Positions 1 to 8,062 of a DNA stretch of 45,630 nt are shown here, piece by piece. The notes beneath the pieces are model-generated. The model did no database searches. It was given only the letters and a program-made list of their open reading frames with translations, and was not told where the DNA came from. This DNA is from a virus: positions 1 to 45,630 of IMG/VR virus record IMGVR_UViG_3300027985_000472. One strand, given 5' to 3'. How positions within the stretch are numbered: the first letter of the stretch is position 1; each line of letters begins with the position of its first letter. The position numbers and the translations under genes are program-made.

Positions 1-48
1 AGTACACTCATGGTGCCGCGCTTCCAGACTCACAGCCCCCTCGACAAG

Positions 49-76
49 TTGACAGTTTTGAGCATATATCTATATA
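49..76 (+). promoter_or_regulatory. sigma70-type promoter for the terminase genes
   Basis: A consensus TTGACA at 49-54 is followed after 16 bases by TATATA at 71-76, and terS starts at 124. Its downstream part (gcatatatctatat, 62-75) is identical to the last 14 bases of three other rightward promoter elements in this window. Unlike those, it has a real -35 box and lacks the upstream CTATACAAAA box. It may therefore be read by host polymerase earlier than its relatives. Confidence 0.7.
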
Positions 77-123
77 TGCCTATCCACAAAAATTGTAAAC
101 GTCAACCGCGCCATGAGGACTAA

Positions 124-831
124 ATGCTAGTAAAAAAATCAGCATTCGGAAAACTCGCCAACGTCTCGCGACAAATCGTCTACCGCCTCTGCGACGATGG
201 CCAGCTCATAGCCAACGCCGACGGCCTCCTCGATACCGATAATCCGATCAATCAATCCTATATCCTCCGCCACAACCCGAGCGCATCACAACACCTGGCG
301 ACCGGATCAACCGATCAACAAAATACCACCGAGCCGACACCGAATCGCAAGCAACCAAAACCCACCACAAAAAAACGACAGATAAAAGACGCCGACTCAT
401 CCACCATTCTCTCTCGGATATCAGAAGCGCAAGAATTGGCTGATATACCGGATGGATTATCGCCATCGGAAATGCGTGTTGTTCTCAAGCGCGCCTATTA
501 CGAAACAGCAAAAATAAAGAACGACGCCGAAAAACGCGCCATCGAAATCGACCGACTAAACGACCTCCTCGTCGAAAAAGAAATCATAGTCGAATATCTC
601 ACCGAAATGGCGCAATCCATCCAGCGTAATTTTCTGGACTCATGCACCAAACAGGCCGTCACCATCTGCGCCGCTCTCGGCATGATCGGTCACGAGAACG
701 AAGTTATAGAAATACTAGCCAACGACAATGGACGACGTCTCGAAGAGGTCAAGCGTCTAGCTGAGAAAGCGGTCAGGAAGAAGCATAATGTGGTGAAGAG
801 GGATGAACAGGAAGAGGCCATAGAAGAATGA
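124..831 (+). CDS. small terminase subunit (TerS)
   Basis: This 235-residue protein lies directly upstream of the large terminase and overlaps it by ATGA (4 nt), the usual TerS position. The N-terminus (about residues 5-35, with the stretch VSRQIVYRLCDDGQL) looks like a helix-turn-helix that would bind the packaging site. A charged Thr/Pro/Gln-rich linker follows at about 60-90, and then a long helical region (about 110-235) fits oligomerisation and TerL contact. The start ATG has GAGG five bases upstream. The assignment rests on position, length and the HTH, because TerS sequences diverge strongly. Confidence 0.75.
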   Translation: MLVKKSAFGKLANVSRQIVYRLCDDGQLIANADGLLDTDNPINQSYILRHNPSASQHLATGSTDQQNTTEPTPNRKQPKPTTKKRQIKDADSSTILSRISEAQELADIPDGLSPSEMRVVLKRAYYETAKIKNDAEKRAIEIDRLNDLLVEKEIIVEYLTEMAQSIQRNFLDSCTKQAVTICAALGMIGHENEVIEILANDNGRRLEEVKRLAEKAVRKKHNVVKRDEQEEAIEE

Positions 832-2810
832 ACCACCGTAGCAAGTACGCCAGCAATAGACCAGCCGCGATAGTCAAGCTAGCGGTGGCCTATGTCCTCG
901 AGGCCGCGCAAGAACTAATACCCACAAAATTAATCCGCGATAAATGTTCCGAATGGATCGAGCAACACGTCATCATAACCGAGGGTGTCGCGCCAGGCCC
1001 GTACTCATTCCGCCTCACCCCATACCTCCAGGAAATAGCCGACAATTTTTCCGTCATGTCGAATTGCCAAGAGTTCGCCGTCATCAAAGCGAACCAGCTA
1101 GGATTCTCCATCGTCTCCATGGGCGCCATCCTGTACTATATTGCCCACGGTCTAGGCCCGCAATTATTCGTATCCGGCGATGCGAGCATGGCCGAGGAGT
1201 CATTCGAGAAACGTCTCGACCCAATGATCGAAGCGGCAGGCATGCGCGAGTCCATAAAAAGCGTCGTAGCCAAAAAACACGGCCATACGACCGGTGATAC
1301 GAAAGGTGTCAAATCATACGCCGGTACATTTATCCGAGCTGTCGGCCCAAACAGCGAGGGCAAGCTCAGATCTTTTCCTAGCCGCATCAATATCATCGAA
1401 GAGCTAGACGTATTCCCGCAGTCGCTCAAGGGCACCGGAAACCCAGTCGAGAAAGTAGTCCGCCGCGCAGATTCTTTCGGCCCTCTTAAGCGCATATATT
1501 ACAACTCAACCCCGAAACAAAAAGCCACCAGCCAGATATTGCCACTCATCGAGCAAGGCGATTGGCGCCTCTATATGTGGACATGCCCACATTGCGGCAA
1601 GCAACAGCCATTTATTTGGGACGGCTTCGGATGGGATGTCGACGAGCACGGCGCCCCCGATATCCAGATCGAAGATGGCGTCGTCGTAAAAGACCCAGTA
1701 TACTACGAATGCCAAAACGAGCAATGCCGCCATCGCTTCACCAACGCCGACAAATTCCGCCTATTAAAAAACCGTCAGCAAGGCGGCACCGCCGAATGGG
1801 TACCGACGCGCAAAGCCACGCGCCCCGGCCTACGTTCCTACCAGCTCCCGGCATGGTATTCTCCGTTTCGATCATGGCATGAAATCATCGCTCAATACTG
1901 GCGCGTCAAAGACGATCCGATACTATGGCCCGATTTCGTCAACGACGTCAAAGCCGAGTGTAGCGAGGAGACCATATCCAAACCCGAGCCGCATTATCTA
2001 GCCATGCGCTCCCTCCACGAGCATAGCCAACAGGATAGCAAGCTACCACGGGAAGTCATATTCGTAACGCTAGCAACCGACGTTCAGGCCGACCGCCTCG
2101 AAACCTGCCTCATGGGATGGGGAAAGAATCACGAGGCATGGGTACTAAAATATTGGACATTCGACGGCCATACCGATGACGTCGACGACCGATGCTGGAA
2201 ACAACTAGCCGAGGTAACCGAGACCGAATACGAACGCGAAGATGGCCGATATCTAATAACAAAGGTAGCCATCGTCGATAGCGGATTTAATACTCAAGCC
2301 GTCAACGCATTTTGCGCCAACTATCCACCGCAACACAACGTACTAACCGGCGTATATCCAGCCGAAGGCATGCAGACCATGCGTGAGAAATATTATAAAC
2401 TATTCGATACCGATATAGCCAACAAAAAAATAGCCTTCCACGACCAGAACTTCAAAAAGATGGTCTACCACTATATTTCCCGCGAACGCGTCGGCCAGTC
2501 CATCGATTACCCCCGCGGCTATATCCATTTCGCCCGCGACCTGCATGAAGACTTTTACAAACAACTCCTCGCCGAGGACATATACAAAGAAATATCTCGC
2601 TCAGGTAATGTCACCATCAAAATCGAAAACCGCAAGCAACGCCGCAACGAAGCCCTCGACGTTGTCAAAATGAACTACCTAGCCATGTACTATCTCTTCC
2701 TCGGCTACTTTGAGTCGCTCAACGCATCCCGCCGCAGAAATAAGCGAGCCGAGGTAGAAAAAAACATCGATACCTTTATGGACATGATGGAGGCCGCCAA
2801 TGCCCAGTGA
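828..2810 (+). CDS. large terminase subunit, gpA family
   Basis: This is the 660-residue packaging motor of the lambda gpA/GpA family, which cuts concatemers and pumps DNA into proheads through the portal. An atypical Walker A (KANQLGFS, about 87-94) resembles the KSARVGYS form of lambda gpA. A Walker B-like RINIIEEL lies at about 186-193. A zinc ribbon is visible (CPHC at 253-256, CQNEQC at 295-300). Acidic positions in the C-terminal RuvC-like nuclease include D418 (LATDVQ) and D484 (AIVDSG). Length is typical. It starts inside the terS stop codon, implying translational coupling. Confidence 0.93.
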   Translation: MNHRSKYASNRPAAIVKLAVAYVLEAAQELIPTKLIRDKCSEWIEQHVIITEGVAPGPYSFRLTPYLQEIADNFSVMSNCQEFAVIKANQLGFSIVSMGAILYYIAHGLGPQLFVSGDASMAEESFEKRLDPMIEAAGMRESIKSVVAKKHGHTTGDTKGVKSYAGTFIRAVGPNSEGKLRSFPSRINIIEELDVFPQSLKGTGNPVEKVVRRADSFGPLKRIYYNSTPKQKATSQILPLIEQGDWRLYMWTCPHCGKQQPFIWDGFGWDVDEHGAPDIQIEDGVVVKDPVYYECQNEQCRHRFTNADKFRLLKNRQQGGTAEWVPTRKATRPGLRSYQLPAWYSPFRSWHEIIAQYWRVKDDPILWPDFVNDVKAECSEETISKPEPHYLAMRSLHEHSQQDSKLPREVIFVTLATDVQADRLETCLMGWGKNHEAWVLKYWTFDGHTDDVDDRCWKQLAEVTETEYEREDGRYLITKVAIVDSGFNTQAVNAFCANYPPQHNVLTGVYPAEGMQTMREKYYKLFDTDIANKKIAFHDQNFKKMVYHYISRERVGQSIDYPRGYIHFARDLHEDFYKQLLAEDIYKEISRSGNVTIKIENRKQRRNEALDVVKMNYLAMYYLFLGYFESLNASRRRNKRAEVEKNIDTFMDMMEAANAQ

Positions 2811-3531
2811 TATCAAGTTCGAGACCAATATCGACGAGGTAATAAAACAACTCCGCCGAGCCGGTATCGCTATCCAGGAAGCCGGAGCCGACGCCATGAA
2901 CATGGGCGCCGCGCATGTTGCCGGACGATACAAGAAGGATCTTAAAAACAAAAAGCGCCTCCGCAATCAAAAGTTTTCCCTAGGATCAGTCGCCATCCTC
3001 AAGGCACATGCCAAACGCTCCGATCAAACCACCATCCGCAAAATGGAGGACATTAACGCCATCGTCGGAATCCGCCAGCTCCGCAACGGCATGCACTATC
3101 TAGCCACCATGGAGATAGGCGGTCAAAAGCGCGGCAACAGTAAAACTGGCCGCAAGGTTCCGATTCCTATGACCAAGGCCCGCCAGTCCGGCAACATCGA
3201 TAAACCCATCGCCTCGAAGTATCGCTTATCGGGTAACACCCAGGTCAATCAATATCAAAGCATCCTCCGCAACTCAACTAACGTCCGCCAGCAATACGCG
3301 ATCCTCAACAGCCTAGCCAGGTCAGGCCGCATAAAATCCGGCATGTATCAATCAGACGACTATATCTATAGCGTTACGCCGAAACAAGTTACCATGATCC
3401 GCCGCGTCAAAGAAAATGTTACCATCAAGCCATCGCCACTATTTGAAGGCGCCACCGGAACTGTAAGTCAAGCCATGTTGGACCGTTTCTTCCTCATATC
3501 CTCCAATAAAAGAATCCGCGCCATCAAGTAA
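2800..3531 (+). CDS. possible head-tail completion protein (HK97 gp10-like)
   Basis: This 243-residue basic protein overlaps the terL end by 11 bases, with GGAGG just upstream of its ATG. The N-terminal amphipathic helix (IDEVIKQLRRAGIAIQEAG) followed by a Lys/Arg-rich segment resembles the HK97 gp10 / tail-completion layout. The C-terminus ends with a short helical segment after SPLFEGATG. No catalytic motif is visible. Its place between terL and the gpW-like joiner is unusual for gp10, which normally follows the connectors, so the role is tentative. Another late structural or accessory role is possible. Confidence 0.4.
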   Translation: MPSDIKFETNIDEVIKQLRRAGIAIQEAGADAMNMGAAHVAGRYKKDLKNKKRLRNQKFSLGSVAILKAHAKRSDQTTIRKMEDINAIVGIRQLRNGMHYLATMEIGGQKRGNSKTGRKVPIPMTKARQSGNIDKPIASKYRLSGNTQVNQYQSILRNSTNVRQQYAILNSLARSGRIKSGMYQSDDYIYSVTPKQVTMIRRVKENVTIKPSPLFEGATGTVSQAMLDRFFLISSNKRIRAIK

Positions 3532-3535
3532 AACG

Positions 3536-3571
3536 CTATACAAAAATCCGCTTTAGCGCATATATCTATAT
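3536..3571 (+). promoter_or_regulatory. late promoter element, copy 1
   Basis: CTATACAAAA (3536-3545), 12 unconserved bases, then gcatatatctatat (3558-3571) form a 36-base module repeated with identical spacing at 9419 and 16616. The TATAT end fits a -10 box. There is no TTGACA-like -35, and the conserved upstream box sits where an activator or an alternative sigma factor would bind. It precedes the joiner/portal unit. An ATG inside the element (3570) would lie upstream of the transcript start, which supports initiation at 3588. Confidence 0.75.
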
Positions 3572-3587
3572 GACGGGAGATCGAGCG

Positions 3588-3839
3588 ATGACAGCCTACG
3601 ACATAGCCGAGTGCTACACCCTCGAGGAGATAGATACTCAAATCGCATCCCTCAAGGACGCATATACCGGAGCGGCCGGAGGCGGCTATACTCTCGACAC
3701 CACCCAGGGCCGCCAGTCAGTAACGGTATCATCGGTCAAGGACGTTTCCAGGGAACTCGGATTATGGCTCAAGGCCCGCCGAATTAAAACCGGAACATAT
3801 ACCGGAACCCAGATAGTATACGGCAACTACACCCCATAA
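3588..3839 (+). CDS. gpW-like head-tail joining protein
   Basis: This 83-residue protein lies just upstream of the portal. The pattern (helix LEEIDTQIASLKDAYTG, then a Gly-rich turn, a beta hairpin with GRQSVTVSS, and a second helix ending LWLKARR) matches the small gpW/DUF6148-type joiners of gpA-terminase phages. The ATG at 3588 is chosen because GGGAG lies 8 bases upstream; an ATG at 3570 lies inside the promoter. This protein would plug or extend the portal before tail attachment. Confidence 0.65.
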   Translation: MTAYDIAECYTLEEIDTQIASLKDAYTGAAGGGYTLDTTQGRQSVTVSSVKDVSRELGLWLKARRIKTGTYTGTQIVYGNYTP

Positions 3840-3852
3840 GGAGCCGACCCGG

Positions 3853-5523
3853 ATGCAATTTCCCGATATTTTCGGACGCCGAGCGGCCCGCGAATCCGCC
3901 GAGCGCATAGCCAAATATAACGCCGATGCCGCCCGCGCCAAAGCCGATCGCGCCAAGTTCGCCACGACTGCCCGCATATTTTCGCAAATGTCGAAGGTGG
4001 CCCCGCAAGCCAGCCTATCCGGCCTATCTAACGAGCTGTATCCCGAGTCGGAAAAATCGCTCGGATCAATGCGCCGCTACTCCTCGGTATATTCCAGCAA
4101 CAACGAGCGCATCCGCCGCCTTTCCCGCATAGCAATTTTCGAGTCCCCCGCCGGCTCCGCCATGATGGGCCGCCTAGCCGAAACAGTAATCGGCCAGGGC
4201 CTACGCCTGCGCTTACAGCCATATTGGGACATCATCGATCCCAGCGGCACAAAGAGCCAAGAGGCCCGCGCATCATGGGTTCACAACGTCGAACAGCGCT
4301 ATCGACTATGGTCTAACTCATACGCCCCCGAGTACAACACACGCCGCAATCTTCCACAGCTATCGCGGGCCGCCTTTGAATACCTCCTCCAAGATGGCGA
4401 GTATTTCGTACTCCTCCGCTATTCCAATACCAGCAAAGCAAATCCGCTCACCATCCAGTTAATCCCCCCGGAAAACATCCAGGGTGGAACTACCGACATC
4501 CCCGGCAATACCATCGTCAACGGCATCGAGTACGATTCTTATGGTCAGGAAACAGCATATCACGTCCTCGACGATAAAACCGGCCAGACCACCCGCATGT
4601 CCAGATTCGGCCCACGCTCGGGACGCATATACATGATCCATACGTTCCTATCTACCAACGAAAAACAGTTACGCGGCGTCCCATACTTCGCCAACTGCAT
4701 CGAGGAATTCGCCAAGCTCGGCCAATATGAAAGCCTCGAAATCCAAGCCGCCATCATAAATGCGCTTTTCGCCATATGGGTCAAGCCTCCGCAGGATATT
4801 GACGGCGAGCCATCGGTAACAGGTGGAATCCAGCGCAAAGCACAGGGTGGAGACCAGCAAACAACGCCAACCGATCCGGCTACCGACGAGTACATATCCC
4901 GCGCTAATACCCTCGATTTTACCAAGGGTGGCGTAATCCTCGACGCCCTCCCAGCCGGCCACGAGGTGCAATCATTCGACGCCAAGCGTCCTAACGCCAA
5001 TTTCTCCGCCTTCTACGACGCCGTAGTTCGTAACATCTCCGCCTCTCGCGGCGAGCCGGTCAGCGCCGTACAGCTCAATTTTAATCAGTCATACACCGGA
5101 GCTCGTGGCGAGCTCCTCATGTTCTGGATGACCGTCAATCGTTTCAGGTCTAACCATGGATGGGATTTCGAGGATGACATATTCCAGGCGTGGATGGCCG
5201 GAGAAATAGACCGCCGCAAAATCGACGCCCCGGGATATTTCGACAATGACGAAATGCGCCTTGCCTATACTAACGCTATATGGCTCGGCAATCGCCAGCC
5301 AGACATTGACCCGGTCAAGAGCGTAACGGCCGCGATACTCGAGCACGATCGAGGATACCGCACCGGCGACGAAATAACCTCCGAGCGCTCTGGCGGCGAC
5401 TATAGTGAAAACGTCAAAACCATAACCCAGGAATTCGCCGCTCTGTCGGCTAGCGGATCGCCTGAGTTTAGCAAACAACAAACAACGCAAAATAATATCG
5501 CAAACGACGGAGGCAATCAATAA
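3853..5523 (+). CDS. portal protein, lambda family
   Basis: A 556-residue portal, forming the dodecameric ring at the head vertex through which TerL pumps DNA. Family features include the N-terminal segment around NERIRRLSRIAIFESPAGSA, then VIGQGLRLRLQP. The conserved late part around SAVQLNFNQSYTGARGELLM is followed by the WMAGEIDRRKIDAPGYF stretch, and a C-terminal DPVKSVTAAILEHDRG leads into a Gly-Asp segment. AAGGAG precedes the ATG. The order joiner-portal is standard, but the protease that usually follows directly is displaced by about 4 kb of other genes. Confidence 0.92.
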   Translation: MQFPDIFGRRAARESAERIAKYNADAARAKADRAKFATTARIFSQMSKVAPQASLSGLSNELYPESEKSLGSMRRYSSVYSSNNERIRRLSRIAIFESPAGSAMMGRLAETVIGQGLRLRLQPYWDIIDPSGTKSQEARASWVHNVEQRYRLWSNSYAPEYNTRRNLPQLSRAAFEYLLQDGEYFVLLRYSNTSKANPLTIQLIPPENIQGGTTDIPGNTIVNGIEYDSYGQETAYHVLDDKTGQTTRMSRFGPRSGRIYMIHTFLSTNEKQLRGVPYFANCIEEFAKLGQYESLEIQAAIINALFAIWVKPPQDIDGEPSVTGGIQRKAQGGDQQTTPTDPATDEYISRANTLDFTKGGVILDALPAGHEVQSFDAKRPNANFSAFYDAVVRNISASRGEPVSAVQLNFNQSYTGARGELLMFWMTVNRFRSNHGWDFEDDIFQAWMAGEIDRRKIDAPGYFDNDEMRLAYTNAIWLGNRQPDIDPVKSVTAAILEHDRGYRTGDEITSERSGGDYSENVKTITQEFAALSASGSPEFSKQQTTQNNIANDGGNQ

Positions 5524-5762
5524 TGGCCGAATGGATAATCGTCGGGCTTACCGCTCTCGGCATGATCGGGTCGATAGTTCTAGTTCTCGTCAAGGTATCG
5601 ACGGCCCTTACAAAAAACACCGACGCCATCGAGCGATTGACCGAGGTAATGGACAAGCAGGATGCCAGAATAAGAGATCTGGACGACGCCATTGACAACC
5701 ACGAGGGACGCATAGTTGCCATAGAGACCATCCACCGTATTCGAGGATGCGACGGCGAATAA
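5523..5762 (+). CDS. small membrane-anchored coiled-coil protein
   Basis: This 79-residue protein has one N-terminal membrane helix (about 4-25, IIVGLTALGMIGSIVLVLV) and a hydrophilic coiled coil (about 30-70). The start overlaps the portal stop by one base (TAATG), with GGAGG upstream. The layout suits an anti-holin, holin or inner-membrane lysis accessory. XhlA-like phage proteins have the reverse order, coiled coil then membrane helix. Function is not recognised from sequence alone, but it opens the block that includes the lysis genes. Confidence 0.6.
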   Translation: MAEWIIVGLTALGMIGSIVLVLVKVSTALTKNTDAIERLTEVMDKQDARIRDLDDAIDNHEGRIVAIETIHRIRGCDGE

Positions 5763-5778
5763 ATAGGAGCAAGCGCCC

Positions 5779-6819
5779 ATGATAACCCAATACACGATTA
5801 CCGATGCCGCATGGACTCCCATAACCTCCGCCGGTCAGTCGTGTATATGCTGGCTCGACGACGACAACGAGGACGCGGGGGATTCCGCAGATGTCAGGGT
5901 GTGGCACGACACCACGCCATCAGATTCCGCCATAGATATAGCTCGCCGCGTCATTCGCGCCAAGAACAATTCCGACGCCATTTCCCTTGTTGCCGCCCGA
6001 GAAGACGATATCTATTATGCCCGTTGCGCCAGGCCCAGTAGTACCGCCAAGCTCTGTGTCGATACTAACGGCGTCGGAATTCAAAAAATATCAGGAGACG
6101 TCAGCGTCCAAGATCAACATACAGAAATCGTTGATGTATATCTGTGTCGCGAGATATCTACGACGGCTCTGGCAAGCGAGGCGGTAGCTAATACGCGTAG
6201 CGTTACGCTAGCTACCGGCCATGGAGCCGTAGTAGGCAACGTCTTATGTATAAAAAATGGTACATGGTATCAGGGCAGGATATTAACCGTAGTCGGCGAC
6301 GTAATAACCGTTAACCAGCCATTCAACCGAACATATCCAACGGGATCAACGGCTCGTATAACTTCGAGCGACATGAACGTCAACGGCTCGGTAACTCCCG
6401 TCGTGTTTTCCATATATCCGCCGGCAACTCTTAAATGGGATATAACGCGCATCATCGGAGTAATACGCGACGATGCGGCGATGGATGATGGAAAGTTTGG
6501 CGGGCTTGCGCAGTTGGCTGTAGGTGTAATGTTCCGAGTCAAGATTGACGATACGCATTATAACAACCTGTTCAACGCCCGTAACAATGGCGAGTTCGCC
6601 GTCAGAACATACGACGTATCATACATCGATGCCACACTGGGGCCGTCAGGGCAATATGGCCTACGCTTCCGCCGCTCATTCAATGGCTTCGATAAAAACG
6701 GAGTCGTTGTTAGGCTATATCCAGGAGGAGATAACCGGTTAGAGGTGGTAGTACAGGACGATCTTACTGGGCTTGCATATTTTTCTGTTGTAGCCCAGGG
6801 CCATGTCGTGGAGGATTAA
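5779..6819 (+). CDS. hypothetical protein, possibly virion-associated
   Basis: This 346-residue protein has no recognised catalytic motif. It is Gly/Asp/Val-rich with many predicted beta strands. The C-terminal half (about 205-346, from VVFSIYPPATLKWDITRIIG to GHVVE) reads like the beta-rich module seen in uncharacterised structural proteins of environmental phages. That comparison is from memory and unverified. Gly-Thr turn motifs (TGHGAVVGNVLCI, about 150-165) suggest a fibre or decoration role. It is followed without a gap by the M23 endopeptidase, with GGAG upstream of its own start. Confidence 0.55.
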   Translation: MITQYTITDAAWTPITSAGQSCICWLDDDNEDAGDSADVRVWHDTTPSDSAIDIARRVIRAKNNSDAISLVAAREDDIYYARCARPSSTAKLCVDTNGVGIQKISGDVSVQDQHTEIVDVYLCREISTTALASEAVANTRSVTLATGHGAVVGNVLCIKNGTWYQGRILTVVGDVITVNQPFNRTYPTGSTARITSSDMNVNGSVTPVVFSIYPPATLKWDITRIIGVIRDDAAMDDGKFGGLAQLAVGVMFRVKIDDTHYNNLFNARNNGEFAVRTYDVSYIDATLGPSGQYGLRFRRSFNGFDKNGVVVRLYPGGDNRLEVVVQDDLTGLAYFSVVAQGHVVED

Positions 6820-7284
6820 ATGACATATACCGCAAGATTCGCCCACCTAGAAAAACTCCCCGAATATAAAGTCGGCGAGCAAGTTACCCGAGGCATGATT
6901 ATAGGCCGCATGGGCGATAGCGGCTCTGGAACAGGCGCGCATCTCCACCTCGACGTAGTAGAGGGCCTACAGACCTATCGATACAACCTTGCGGCCCTGG
7001 CGTCATGTCACCCCATGCCAAGCGCCAAGCAAGCGACGCTTTTCATCGACGAGGAACTATTCCGCATTAAGCCAATCGTCACGACATATTATTCAGACCC
7101 CGAATACTATAAGCGCTTCGCCAAAATCCACCCCGGATACGATTTAGTCCCCGAGGATCGCCACCGCACCAACGAGCATTTCAATATCCATTGGAACCGA
7201 TCCATGCCCGGCAAAATACTTCGCATGCTCGAAAACGACGTCGGCTATGGCAACTGCGTTTATATCGCTTTCGACGTTCTCTAG
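6820..7284 (+). CDS. M23-type peptidoglycan endopeptidase with permuted domain order
   Basis: This 154-residue protein has all the M23 zinc-peptidase signatures in swapped order. Residues 3-48 match the usual C-terminal half (AHL at 8-10, a Val/Gly-rich loop, then GSGTGAHLHLD with HLH at 41-43). Residues 102-150 match the usual N-terminal half (HPGYD at 104-108 as the HxxxD zinc site, then GKIL and GYGNCVYI). A linker with one Cys joins them. The start is firm because GGAGG is 5 bases upstream and the previous stop abuts. It would cleave cross-links in the cell wall as endolysin or virion lysin. If H104, D108 and H43 come together in the fold, the active site is complete. Confidence 0.8.
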   Translation: MTYTARFAHLEKLPEYKVGEQVTRGMIIGRMGDSGSGTGAHLHLDVVEGLQTYRYNLAALASCHPMPSAKQATLFIDEELFRIKPIVTTYYSDPEYYKRFAKIHPGYDLVPEDRHRTNEHFNIHWNRSMPGKILRMLENDVGYGNCVYIAFDVL

Positions 7285-7294
7285 GAGGTATCAC

Positions 7295-7561
7295 ATGTCC
7301 ATGTTCCGCGAGGCCCCACTTCCCGACGGCACGAAAGGCCCGGTATCATTTCGCCGCGTTGCCGCCGCCTGGTGCGCGCTCATATTCGGCATCGTAACAA
7401 TCCAGACCGTCCGCAATCTCCCAGCCATCATGGCACTAGCATCTCCAGCCGTAGGGGTCGTCGCCGTTCTGTGCGGCCTCCCTCTTGCCGGAATGCTCCT
7501 TCTCCTTTTTTTCACGACCTGGACGGACATAGCGTCGACAGCATCGGCGTTGAAGAAATGA
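7295..7561 (+). CDS. holin-like two-helix membrane protein
   Basis: An 88-residue protein with two strongly hydrophobic segments (about 18-38, and 45-72, which includes ILASPAVGVV-type residues and LPLAGMLLLLFF), a short charged N-terminus and a KK C-terminus, as in class II holins. AGGAGG lies six bases before the ATG at 7295. A longer reading from 7247 would overlap the endopeptidase and has no ribosome site. It sits between the endopeptidase and the spanin-like genes, as expected for a lysis cassette, and its stop overlaps the next start (ATGA). Confidence 0.65.
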   Translation: MSMFREAPLPDGTKGPVSFRRVAAAWCALIFGIVTIQTVRNLPAIMALASPAVGVVAVLCGLPLAGMLLLLFFTTWTDIASTASALKK

Positions 7562-7953
7562 GAGCGCGAGGATATGTACTCCTCTCGGCCATCTCCGCGA
7601 TTGTGGGCGCTGGTATTGCTTGTGGCATTATTCTGCCTATTCTCGGCGATGAGCGCGCACGGGCAGACGAGCGAGCCACCGCCTACAATGACGCTATCTC
7701 AACTATTGCAGACAACAGACGAGAGCTTGACGAGGCTAGAAGCGCGCTTGCAAGAGCGGAAAGCGCAAATATCGAGCTTGCAAGTCGACTTAGCGACGCT
7801 ACAAATACAACTAGCCGAGGCGTCGAGACTGGCCGAACAATCGCAATCGGAATTGACGGCGACCTCGATGAGCTTGGACTCGCTCGAGACTCGATACGAA
7901 GTGCTATCGAAACAGTTGGCCGATTATCGCTCAATGACGGAAAAACAGATTAG
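7558..7953 (+). CDS. inner-membrane spanin-like coiled-coil protein (Rz-like)
   Basis: This 131-residue protein has an N-terminal membrane helix (about 6-28, YVLLSAISAIVGAGIACGII) and then a long charged helix (about 32-85, with DERARADERA and ELDEARSALARAE). The C-terminal region is more Gly-rich. This is the topology of Rz-type i-spanins, which connect to an outer-membrane partner. It starts by ATGA overlap with the holin-like gene. Almost its whole length is also covered by another credible gene in the +1 frame (7574-8062). No lipobox is present in either protein. Confidence 0.65.
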   Translation: MRARGYVLLSAISAIVGAGIACGIILPILGDERARADERATAYNDAISTIADNRRELDEARSALARAESANIELASRLSDATNTTSRGVETGRTIAIGIDGDLDELGLARDSIRSAIETVGRLSLNDGKTD

Positions 7954-8062
7954 ATCCCTGGAGGCGCGCATTAAACTATATAAATCAAGCACTATAATCG
8001 TATCGACATCCCTAGCCGCTGCCGGAATATATATCTTAGGCGACAGATTGGAATGGTGGTAA
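7574..8062 (+). CDS. secreted coiled-coil protein with C-terminal membrane helix, overlapping gene
   Basis: This 162-residue protein is read one frame away from the gene at 7558-7953. It has a signal peptide (about 8-31, LWALVLLVALFCLFSAMSAHG, with a possible cleavage after AHG), a Pro/Thr linker, a long heptad-rich coiled coil (about 42-128, many Leu/Gln/Glu) and a C-terminal membrane helix (about 138-156). The last 109 bases lie beyond the partner gene, so the frame is constrained on its own. GAGG lies only two bases before the ATG, so translation may depend on coupling. It could act as a spanin partner or a one-protein spanin, though the expected lipobox is missing. Confidence 0.65.
   Translation: MYSSRPSPRLWALVLLVALFCLFSAMSAHGQTSEPPPTMTLSQLLQTTDESLTRLEARLQERKAQISSLQVDLATLQIQLAEASRLAEQSQSELTATSMSLDSLETRYEVLSKQLADYRSMTEKQIRSLEARIKLYKSSTIIVSTSLAAAGIYILGDRLEWW

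Noticed and set aside
1-48. Direct terminal repeat between the two ends of the window
   Set aside because: The first and last bases show no obvious identity by eye, so circular permutation rather than fixed repeats is more likely. An alignment of the ends would decide.
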